A stretch of DNA of 11,218 nucleotides from a bacterium (GTDB lineage: Bacteria; Pseudomonadota; Gammaproteobacteria; Burkholderiales; Thiobacteraceae). The position numbers were made by a program, and so were the translations under genes. How positions within the stretch are numbered: the stretch's first letter is position 1; each line of letters opens with the position of its first letter. The DNA lies in assembly GCA_027438535.1 (NCBI GenBank), contig DAIAMA010000023.1, forward strand, positions 1-11,218. The letters run 5' to 3'. Under the pieces are notes generated by a model. It was not told the origin of the DNA. It made no database searches and saw only the letters and a program-made list of their open reading frames with translations. Shown piece by piece: positions 1 through 6,135 of the stretch.

Positions 1-855
1 GTCGTAGCGTTTCAGTTCGTTGCTCTCGGCCTTGTGCTGCGGGCGACGCAGGGTGTCTTCCTGGCGGATGTCGGCGTGGGAGATGCCATGCAGCAGCATG
101 TTCATCTTGCAGATGGACCAGGTGGTGCCGATGCTCTCCTGCCCGAACAGCGACAGGTCGCGCGGATCGCCGCCGCATTCGCGGATGTAGTCGCGGGTCT
201 GGATCAGCATGCCGCCGGAGCCGCAGGTGGGGTCGTAGATGCTCGTGCCCGGTTGCGGATCGACGATCTCCACCAGGGTGCGCACCACGTCCGCTGGAGT
301 GTAGAACTCGCCCGCCTTCTTGCCGGCGGAGTCGGCGAAAAACTTGATCAGGTATTCGTAGGCCGCGCCCAACAAATCGGGGAACTCGAAATTCTCGTCG
401 CGCAGCGGGATTTTCTCGAAGTTCTGGATGAAGTTGGCCAGCGTGTCGTCGTCGAGGGTACGCTGTCCAATTTTCTTGTTGAAGTTGATGCCCTTGAGCA
501 CGTCCTGCAGGGCATCGACGTTGGCGTCTTCCAGCGCTTCAAGCGCCTTGTTGAGCGCGGTTCCAACGTTGGTCTTGAGGTGGCGGATCGTCGACCAGTG
601 CGCTTCTTGCGGGACAAAGAAGGTGTACTTGTCGGGATTGGCGAGCTGGGTGGCAATGACGTCATCCGCCATACCTTTGGACTTGAGGTCTTTGGCAAGC
701 TGTTCGCGCTCCTGGTCGAACAAGTCGGAAAGCCGCTTCAGGAACAACATACCGAAGATGTATTCCTTGTACTCCGAGGCGTCCATGTTGCCGCGCAGAT
801 CGTCGCAGGCGCGGAACAGCAGACTGAAAAGCTGGCTGAGGGTGAGTTTGGTCAT
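1..855 (-). CDS. hsdM: Type I restriction-modification system, methyltransferase (M) subunit HsdM, N-terminal part, cut by left edge
   Basis: HsdM methylates adenine in the recognition sequence of a type I R-M system, as an M2S or R2M2S complex with HsdS and HsdR. The visible 285 codons run without a stop from ATG at 855 to base 1. Residues about 5-150 match the helical HsdM N-terminal domain, with typical text such as [17 protein letters not shown] at 31-46. The SAM-binding region follows: [10 protein letters not shown] at 182-191 and motif [11 protein letters not shown] at 208-217. The frame ends at LKRYD, just where family members continue towards the catalytic NPPF/Y motif IV, so that motif is off-window and activity cannot be judged. 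No good Shine-Dalgarno precedes the ATG. The frame stays open upstream to a TAA near 976, so a GTG at 961-963 is a less likely alternative start. HsdS and HsdR would be expected further left but are not seen. Confidence 0.93.
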   Translation of the reverse strand, partial: MTKLTLSQLFSLLFRACDDLRGNMDASEYKEYIFGMLFLKRLSDLFDQEREQLAKDLKSKGMADDVIATQLANPDKYTFFVPQEAHWSTIRHLKTNVGTALNKALEALEDANVDALQDVLKGINFNKKIGQRTLDDDTLANFIQNFEKIPLRDENFEFPDLLGAAYEYLIKFFADSAGKKAGEFYTPADVVRTLVEIVDPQPGTSIYDPTCGSGGMLIQTRDYIRECGGDPRDLSLFGQESIGTTWSICKMNMLLHGISHADIRQEDTLRRPQHKAESNELKRYD

Positions 856-1142
856 GCAGTCATTTCGAGTGTGTGTCGCAGCGAGATGAGGGCACAGCGC
901 TGCTTGCCGATCATTGCGCTTGGTTTTTGTTGTTGTGGAATCACAGCTACCCCTTTTCCCCACCGATTTTTTATTTTACGGTGAATTCAAATTCAAAGTG
1001 CACCATCTGCAGCTAAAGGCGGGTTGTGCACGATGGGACAAGCCTAGTTTTTCCAGCAGGATGGGAGTTTTCGGCCATTGGGCGTGAGCCAAGTGTAGTA
1101 GAGGTCGACGCTCTATAATATCCTTTCAGCCACGTTGCACGC
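856..1142. other. Intergenic region between cca and hsdM, no gene seen
   Basis: These 287 bases separate the end of cca from the start of hsdM and should hold the hsdM promoter. I see no convincing small gene, RNA gene or terminator after cca. The middle part is AT-richer than its neighbours (about 940-1000). The best minus-strand hexamers are TGCACT (997-1002) and TAAAAT (973-978), 18 bases apart. The -35 is poor, so this is only a weak promoter candidate. A perfect TATAAT lies on the plus strand at 1114-1119, but it has no -35 and no gene downstream. Confidence 0.5.
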
Positions 1143-2351
1143 CTACAACGATTCCCGAACCGCGGCACAACGCGCATCGAACACTGCTTGCTTGATCGCC
1201 TCGCCGCCTTGGTGCCGCCGGGCTATCGCGCCGGCATCGACTTGGGCGGCGATTTTATACGCCCTGCGCAGCCGCGCGGCCGCCGTCATGGGCTTATTTT
1301 CATAGCCGGGCCGCCCCCAGTAATCCGCTTCACACGCCTGTAAAAATTGCTCGAAGCGCTCGGGCTGGCGAAACGCATCCACATTCTGCAGCAGCCGCAC
1401 CAAGGCCTCGGCGCCCGCCTGCGCCGCAGCGTGGACCTCGCCATGCCAGCGCGCCACCAGCAATGCCAATGCCTTGCAATCGCTAGGCGCCTTGATGCGC
1501 GCGCTCACGTCGCGCGCGAGCGCGACGCTGCGCATTTCATGGCCGCCGTGATGCGGCCATTGCACCTGCGGCGTCGTGCCTTTTCCGAGATCGTGCGTAA
1601 GCGCGGCAAAACGCACCGGCAAGGCAAAGCCGTGTGCCGCCGCCTGGTCGATAACGAGCATCACGTGCATGCCGGTATCGATTTCGGGATGGCTCTTGGG
1701 GTGTTGCGGCACACCAAATAGGCGATCCACCTCGGGCAGAATTTTGGCCAGCGCGCCGCAGGCGCGCAGCACCTCGAACATGCGCGAGGGCTTGCTTTCC
1801 ATTAAGCCGCGCGAGATTTCTTGCCACATCCGCTCCGGCACCAAGGCATCGACTTCGCCGTTTGCCGCCATTTCGCGCATGAGCGCCAGCGTTTCCGCAG
1901 CGACGGTAAATTCGGAAAAACGCGCCGCGAAACGCGCCACGCGCAAAATGCGTACCGGGTCTTCGGCGAAAGCGGGGCTGACGTGGCGCAGCACTTTGGC
2001 CGCGAGATCGCGTTGCCCGTGGTAGGGATCGATAAGCCGGCCGGCATCGTCCTTGGCAATCGCGTTGATGGTAAGATCGCGCCGCGCTAAATCTTGCTCC
2101 AGCGTCACCTCCGGTGCGGCATAGACTTGAAATCCCTTATAACCGCGCGCGGTTTTGCGCTCGGTGCGCGCCAAGGCATATTCTTCATGGGTTTGCGGGT
2201 GTAAAAATACCGGGAAGTCTTTTCCCACCGGCAGAAAACCCCGGCGCGCCATATCCTCCGGTGTGGCGCCCACCACCACGAAATCGCGGTCTTGCACCGG
2301 CAGGCCGAGCAGCTCGTCGCGTACCGCACCGCCGACTGTGTAGGTTTTCAT
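1143..2351 (-). CDS. cca: Multifunctional CCA protein (tRNA nucleotidyltransferase with HD domain)
   Basis: Cca adds or repairs the 3'-terminal CCA of tRNAs in the cytoplasm from CTP and ATP. The 402-residue protein aligns by eye along its length with E. coli Cca (about 412 residues). The nucleotidyltransferase head shows VGGAVRD at 6-12 and the metal-binding pair D21/D23 in DRDFVVVG. RRDLTINAIA (90-99) and EDPVRILRVARFAARF (130-145) follow. An HD phosphohydrolase domain, typical of the gammaproteobacterial and betaproteobacterial form, carries H253-D254 in THDLGKG. EADYWGRPGYE at 341-351 matches the conserved tail region. I chose ATG at 2351 because MKTYTVGGAVRD matches the family N-terminus. 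A TTG six codons upstream (2369) would extend the frame but is unlikely. The Shine-Dalgarno is weak. The gene lies 106 bases downstream of the SDR gene with no terminator between them, so co-transcription is possible. Confidence 0.96.
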   Translation of the reverse strand: MKTYTVGGAVRDELLGLPVQDRDFVVVGATPEDMARRGFLPVGKDFPVFLHPQTHEEYALARTERKTARGYKGFQVYAAPEVTLEQDLARRDLTINAIAKDDAGRLIDPYHGQRDLAAKVLRHVSPAFAEDPVRILRVARFAARFSEFTVAAETLALMREMAANGEVDALVPERMWQEISRGLMESKPSRMFEVLRACGALAKILPEVDRLFGVPQHPKSHPEIDTGMHVMLVIDQAAAHGFALPVRFAALTHDLGKGTTPQVQWPHHGGHEMRSVALARDVSARIKAPSDCKALALLVARWHGEVHAAAQAGAEALVRLLQNVDAFRQPERFEQFLQACEADYWGRPGYENKPMTAAARLRRAYKIAAQVDAGAIARRHQGGEAIKQAVFDARCAAVRESL

Positions 2352-2457
2352 GGTCTTCGATATAGTCAATATTTGGAATTCAATGGACCGGATTAACAGG
2401 AAAAACCAGTCTAAAGGATTTTCTCCACGTCGGAGCTGTTTTGCTTGTTAGTCCTGT

Positions 2458-3498
2458 CTATTCTCCCCTATCCGCGCCGCGCGCCAAATATTTAGGCGCG
2501 ATCGCCTCCAGCGCCGTGGGCTGAAAGTCGAATGGAAAATCGCAGCCGCAAACGCTGCCGCCTTGCAGCGCATAATAGTCGTCGCGCGTCATCAGTTTGC
2601 CCGGCAATAATTCCAAGAGCCAGGCTTGAAAATACGACCAGCGCGCATCGAGCGAGAATATCCAGCGCTTGCGTCCCTGCAGCCGCGCCACGTATTCCAC
2701 CAATTGCCGCAGCGTGTAGATCTTGGGCCCGCACAAGTCATAGGCTTGCCCGAAAGTCGCCGGATTTTCCAGGCTCGTCACAAAAGCGCTTGCCACATCT
2801 TCCACAAACACCGGCTGCAGTTTGGCATTGCCGCAAGCCAGTGCCATCACCGGCAAACGCCGCAACAGGCGAGAAAATTGATTGAGGAAGCTATCTTCCG
2901 GCCCGAAAATCACCGAGGGGCGGAACACGGTCACCGCTAAACTTTGGCCGTGGGTAAATTTAGGGCCATCGAGATACCAGCGTTCGTTCTCGCTATGCGC
3001 TAGTCCGGACTCGCGCATCAATGCCTCGCCCACACCCTTGGAGCGCAGATAGGCGCTTTGCGCGGTAGCATCGGCATGCAAGGCGCTCATGTGCAGCAGC
3101 CGTTTGATGCCTTGCTTGGCGCACGCCTGGAGGATTTTGCGCGGCAACTCGATATGCACCGCATAAAAATCGCCGCGCGGCGCACCCGGTTTGTCGATAC
3201 GCCCAACCGTGGCCTCGTGCAAAATACCGGCGAGATTAATCACCGCATCCGCTCCGGCCAATAATTCACTCAACGCATTCGGATCGTGCATGTTCGCTTC
3301 CATCACGTCCACACCCGGCAGCACAATCAGCGCTTTGGCGCGCTCGCGATGGCGCGTCGGCACACGCACTGCATAGCCTTGCGCGCTTAGCAAACGAACG
3401 ATATGGCGGCCGGCGAATCCCGCGCCGCCGATCACGCACACGGTGCGAATTTTCGGCGGTAATACGCGTGGCGCAAATGGGTTCTCATGCGATGTCAT
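2458..3498 (-). CDS. NDUFA9-like atypical short-chain dehydrogenase/reductase (complex I 39-kDa subunit family)
   Basis: This is an extended/atypical SDR of the group annotated as 'complex I NDUFA9 subunit family protein'. The bacterial members are NAD(P)-binding proteins whose substrate is unknown; a role in complex I or quinone metabolism is only presumed. The 346 residues show a Rossmann motif GGAGFAG at 24-30, INLAG at 87-91, Ser138 in HMSAL, a YxxxK pair (Y150, K154) and FRPSVIFGPEDSF at 192-204, which is typical of this group. Between SGLA (164-167) and LAVTVFRPS (187-195) there is a segment of about 20 residues that I do not expect in the family. I chose ATG at 3498 because AGGA sits 5 bases upstream. 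An in-frame ATG at 3519 would add seven residues behind a poorer site. The gene lies downstream of ppk, after a 151-base gap that holds a CCACGGAG repeat. Confidence 0.85.
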   Translation of the reverse strand: MTSHENPFAPRVLPPKIRTVCVIGGAGFAGRHIVRLLSAQGYAVRVPTRHRERAKALIVLPGVDVMEANMHDPNALSELLAGADAVINLAGILHEATVGRIDKPGAPRGDFYAVHIELPRKILQACAKQGIKRLLHMSALHADATAQSAYLRSKGVGEALMRESGLAHSENERWYLDGPKFTHGQSLAVTVFRPSVIFGPEDSFLNQFSRLLRRLPVMALACGNAKLQPVFVEDVASAFVTSLENPATFGQAYDLCGPKIYTLRQLVEYVARLQGRKRWIFSLDARWSYFQAWLLELLPGKLMTRDDYYALQGGSVCGCDFPFDFQPTALEAIAPKYLARGADRGE

Positions 3499-3503
3499 AT
3501 CTG

Positions 3504-3507
3504 TCCT
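3504..3507 (-). promoter_or_regulatory. Shine-Dalgarno AGGA deciding the SDR start
   Basis: AGGA on the minus strand, 5 bases before ATG at 3498. The alternative ATG at 3519 has only a loose AAGAAAG upstream, so the downstream start is preferred. Confidence 0.5.
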
Positions 3508-3529
3508 AATACTTTTCATTTCTTTCTTA

Positions 3530-3577
3530 CCACGGAGAACGCGGAGGACGCGGAGTTTCAGTGAGCTTACTCCGTGG
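3530..3577. repeat. CCACGGAG-type intergenic repeat with inverted ends
   Basis: CCACGGAG at 3530-3537 and its exact reverse complement CTCCGTGG at 3570-3577 flank a 32-base loop. The left half is a near-tandem 9-base repeat: CACGGAGAA (3531-3539), CGCGGAGGA (3540-3548), CGCGGAGTT (3549-3557). On the minus strand the hairpin is followed by TAAGAAAG, not a U tract, so it is not an intrinsic terminator. From memory, the text 'CCACGGAGAACACGGAGGACACGGAG' recurs between genes in many environmental bacteria. I know of no agreed function. It lies in the leader of the SDR gene. Confidence 0.7.
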
Positions 3578-3649
3578 CGAATGTTTAAGGTTGTTAACTG
3601 AAATAGGGCAGCTAAAGTTTAACCCGAAAGCAGGGGACGCGGGAGGCGC

Positions 3650-5722
3650 TTATTTGGCTGGCTTGGCGAGATCGAGCAGTTCGGTCTGGGCGCAGTAACG
3701 TTTGCCGCGACGCGACCCGGGCCGCATATAGTCTCCGGACAGCGTCATTTCCCACGCCTGGCAATTATCCTTGAGATAAGGCATCAAGCCTTCTTTGACG
3801 ACGCGCTTCTTGAGTTTCGGGTCGAGCACCGGGAACGCCACTTCGATGCGGCGATACAGGTTGCGATGCATCCAATCGGCGCTGGAAAGATAGATATCTT
3901 CCTCGCCCCCATTATGGAAATAATAAATACGGCTGTGCTCCAAGAAACGCCCCACCAGCGAGCGTACGCGAATATGCGCGGAAATATCCGGGATGCCGGG
4001 CTTCAAGGCGCACACGCCACGAATAATCAGGTCGATTTGCACCCCGGCCTGAGAAGCTTCATACAGCGCCTTGATTGTTTCCTCCTCCACCAAGGCATTC
4101 ATTTTGGCGATGATGCGCGCTTTTTTCCCGGCCTTGGCGTGCGCTATTTCGTTGCGAATCGCGGCCAGCACCTTGGCTTGCAGGGTGAACGGCGACTGCC
4201 ACAGATGCAGGAGTTTTCCTGCCTTGCCCAGGCCCGTGAGCTGCATGAACACATTGGCGGCATCGGCGCATATCTCCGGGTGTACCGTGAATAGGCCGAA
4301 ATCGGTGTACAGGCGTGCCGTGCGCGGATGGTAATTGCCGGTGCCAAGATGAACATAGCGCTGCAAGCCTTCTTCCTCGCGCCGCACCACCAACACCATC
4401 TTGGCATGGGTTTTATGGCCCACCACGCCGTACACCACGTGCGCGCCTGCTTGCTCCAGGCGCTGCGCCCAGTTGATATTCGCCTCCTCGTCGAAGCGCG
4501 CCAGCAGTTCCACCACCACGGTCACTTCTTTTCCGCTGCGCGCCGCCTCGATCAAGGCTTCCATGATTTCGGAATCGGTGCCGGTACGATACACCGTCTG
4601 TTTGATCGACAGCACTTGCGGATCGCGCGCCGCCTGCTGGATAAACTCGATCACCGGCGCGAACGACTGGAAGGGATGGTGCAGCAAAATATCCTGGCGG
4701 CGAATCGCCGCGAACAGATCGCCGTCCTTGGCCAAGGATGCGGGTAGGCCGGGCACGAAGCCGGGATATTTCAAGTCGGGCCGATCCACCCACAAGGGCA
4801 CCTGCATCAGGCGTACCAAATTCACCAGGCCGTGCACCTGATACAAATCTTCCGGCGCGAGCTCGAATTGACTGAGCAAAAATGCCGCCATTTCCGGCGA
4901 ACAATTGTCCGCTACTTCGAGCCGTACCGCGTTGCCGAAATGACGGTGCGACAGTTCGCCTTGCAAGGCTTCGCGCAGATTTTTTACCTCTTCCTCATCC
5001 ACGAACAAATCGGAATTGCGCGTAACCCGGAATTGGTAGCAGCCTTTCACGTTCATCCCGGTAAATAGCTCGCCCACATGCGCATGCAGCACCGAGGACA
5101 AAAATACGAAACCGTATTCGCAGCCCGCCACCGCGGCCGGCATGCGGATCACGCGCGGCAAGACGCGCGGCGCCTGCACGATCGCCGTGCCGGAATTGCG
5201 GCCGAAAGCGTCTTTGCCTTCCAACTCGACGGCGAAATTGAGGCTCTTATTCAACACCCGCGGGAACGGATGCGCCGGATCGAGACCGATCGGCGTCAGC
5301 ACCGGCATCACCTCGCGGAAGAAATATTCCTTCACCCATTGACTCTGTGCCGCGTTCCATTGGGTGCGGCGCAGAAAGCGAATCGCCTGCTGCGCCAGCT
5401 CCGGCAAAATGCCATCGTTGAGCAAGGCATATTGGCGCGCGACCAGCGCATGCGCTTGTTGCGCGATTGCCTTGAAGGCGAGGCGCGGAGTAAGCCCGTC
5501 CGGCCCGCTCACGCTGCTGTTGTATTTGATCTGCTCTTTCAAGCCCGCGACGCGAATCTCGAAGAACTCATCCAGATTATTCGAGACAATACACAGGAAT
5601 TTAAGCCGCTCCAAAACCGGTACGTTCGCGTCCTCGGCCTGCGCCAGAACACGGGCATTGAACGCCAACTGGGCCAGCTCGCGATTGAGGTAGAGTTCGG
5701 GTGCGTCGAAATTAGGCGGCAT
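3650..5722 (-). CDS. ppk1: Polyphosphate kinase 1
   Basis: PPK1 reversibly transfers the ATP gamma-phosphate to inorganic polyphosphate, through an autophosphorylated histidine, in a membrane-associated enzyme. The 690 residues match the family's usual length and four-domain order: N domain (about 8-115), head (about 120-320), and C1 and C2 phospholipase-D-like domains (about 325-690). H439 in GHKTHAK and H458 in YVHLGTGN are 19 residues apart, as are E. coli H435 and H454. H596 in LEHSRIYYF corresponds to E. coli H592. SNNLDEFFEIRVAGLKEQ at 47-64 is a strong N-domain signature. Start: ATG 5722 is the only usable one, since the frame has a TAG upstream inside the terminator stem and the next Met is far inside. 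It has no Shine-Dalgarno and lies 14 bases after the U tract of the upstream terminator. A PHO box at 5783-5800 suggests control by PhoB. No ppx follows in the window. Confidence 0.97.
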   Translation of the reverse strand: MPPNFDAPELYLNRELAQLAFNARVLAQAEDANVPVLERLKFLCIVSNNLDEFFEIRVAGLKEQIKYNSSVSGPDGLTPRLAFKAIAQQAHALVARQYALLNDGILPELAQQAIRFLRRTQWNAAQSQWVKEYFFREVMPVLTPIGLDPAHPFPRVLNKSLNFAVELEGKDAFGRNSGTAIVQAPRVLPRVIRMPAAVAGCEYGFVFLSSVLHAHVGELFTGMNVKGCYQFRVTRNSDLFVDEEEVKNLREALQGELSHRHFGNAVRLEVADNCSPEMAAFLLSQFELAPEDLYQVHGLVNLVRLMQVPLWVDRPDLKYPGFVPGLPASLAKDGDLFAAIRRQDILLHHPFQSFAPVIEFIQQAARDPQVLSIKQTVYRTGTDSEIMEALIEAARSGKEVTVVVELLARFDEEANINWAQRLEQAGAHVVYGVVGHKTHAKMVLVVRREEEGLQRYVHLGTGNYHPRTARLYTDFGLFTVHPEICADAANVFMQLTGLGKAGKLLHLWQSPFTLQAKVLAAIRNEIAHAKAGKKARIIAKMNALVEEETIKALYEASQAGVQIDLIIRGVCALKPGIPDISAHIRVRSLVGRFLEHSRIYYFHNGGEEDIYLSSADWMHRNLYRRIEVAFPVLDPKLKKRVVKEGLMPYLKDNCQAWEMTLSGDYMRPGSRRGKRYCAQTELLDLAKPAK

Positions 5723-5736
5723 GATGCGGAGAGATG

Positions 5737-5762
5737 AAAAAGGCCGCTAATGTAGCGGCCTT
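5737..5762 (-). terminator. Rho-independent terminator of the yggX transcript
   Basis: On the minus strand a perfect 10-bp stem AAGGCCGCTA / TAGCGGCCTT with a three-base CAT loop is followed directly by more T, giving five T after GGCC. It starts 38 bases after the yggX stop and ends 14 bases before the ppk start codon. It should end transcripts arriving from yggX. If the downstream promoter proposed here is right, ppk transcripts begin inside the first arm and cannot form it. Confidence 0.88.
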
Positions 5763-5789
5763 ATGCATGGATGGCGATCTTTGTGACAA
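5760..5789 (-). promoter_or_regulatory. Candidate ppk promoter (-35 TTGTCA, -10 CATAAG)
   Basis: On the minus strand TTGTCA (5789-5784) differs from the sigma-70 -35 consensus at one base and is part of the second PHO-box repeat. CATAAG (5765-5760) matches four of six -10 positions with an 18-base spacer. Initiation would fall around 5754-5751, in the first arm or loop of the terminator hairpin. PhoB promoters often have a poor -35 replaced by the PHO box. The hexamer choice is tentative. Confidence 0.4.
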
Positions 5790-5800
5790 CTTCGTGACAA
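5783..5800 (-). promoter_or_regulatory. PHO box (PhoB operator) upstream of ppk
   Basis: The minus strand reads TTGTCACGAAGTTGTCAC: two identical 7-base direct repeats (TTGTCAC) separated by 4 bases. The repeat extends to 11 bases with one mismatch (GAAG/AAAG). This has the form of the known PHO box, two CTGTCAT/TTGTCAC-like 7-mers with a 4-base spacer, and it resembles the E. coli phoA operator. It begins immediately after the yggX stop codon, and ppk is the next gene downstream. ppk is a known Pho-regulon member in several bacteria. Binding itself is inferred. Confidence 0.75.
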
Positions 5801-6079
5801 TTATTTTCCTTTGCCCTGCGGCACAAAACCCGCCGGCGTATCCGCGCCGCCACCGAAAAAGTAGCTTTCCATCTGCTCGGCCAGATACTTGCGTGCCTTG
5901 ATGTCGGCCAAATTCAAGCGGTTTTCATTCACCAGCATGGTTTGCAAGCCAATCCAGCCTTTCCAGGCCTCCTTGGAGACCTCTTCAAAAATGCGCTTCC
6001 CCAGTTCTCCGGGATACGGGGGGAAATCCAGCCCTTCGGCTTCGCGGCCGAGTTTGACGCAATGAATCATCCGTGCCAT
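5801..6079 (-). CDS. yggX: Probable Fe(2+)-trafficking protein, YggX family
   Basis: YggX is a small cytoplasmic protein linked to iron trafficking and protection of Fe-S clusters from oxidation; its exact biochemistry is not settled. The 92 residues match E. coli YggX (91 residues) along the length. The family's single N-terminal cysteine is present as Cys7 in [13 protein letters not shown]. The signatures [22 protein letters not shown] (about 21-42) and [12 protein letters not shown] (about 46-57) are clear. ATG 6079 is supported by AAGGA 6 bases upstream; an in-frame Met at codon 4 is less likely. The gene begins 57 bases after the GGDEF-EAL gene, with no terminator between them, so it may be read from that transcript or from its own promoter. 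It is followed by the PHO box and a strong terminator. Confidence 0.95.
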   Translation of the reverse strand: MARMIHCVKLGREAEGLDFPPYPGELGKRIFEEVSKEAWKGWIGLQTMLVNENRLNLADIKARKYLAEQMESYFFGGGADTPAGFVPQGKGK

Positions 6080-6085
6080 TTTCTA

Positions 6086-6090
6086 TCCTT
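6086..6090 (-). promoter_or_regulatory. Shine-Dalgarno AAGGA of yggX
   Basis: AAGGA on the minus strand, 6 bases before the ATG at 6079. It supports that start over the in-frame Met three codons later. Confidence 0.6.
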
Positions 6091-6135
6091 CAAAATCCAT
6101 CGAAACGCTTATGATAGCGCAATTGACGGAATACA

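Noticed and set aside
34..984. Plus-strand open frame of 316 codons over the hsdM region
   Set aside because: It is antisense to hsdM, whose minus-strand frame shows clear family motifs; the plus-strand translation has no recognisable domain.
1114..1119. Perfect TATAAT on the plus strand
   Set aside because: No acceptable -35 at 16-18 bases and no plus-strand gene downstream; cca lies there in the opposite orientation.
1133..1150. Inverted repeat CGTTG/CAACG over the cca stop codon as a terminator
   Set aside because: Only 5 bp of stem, and no T tract follows on the minus strand.
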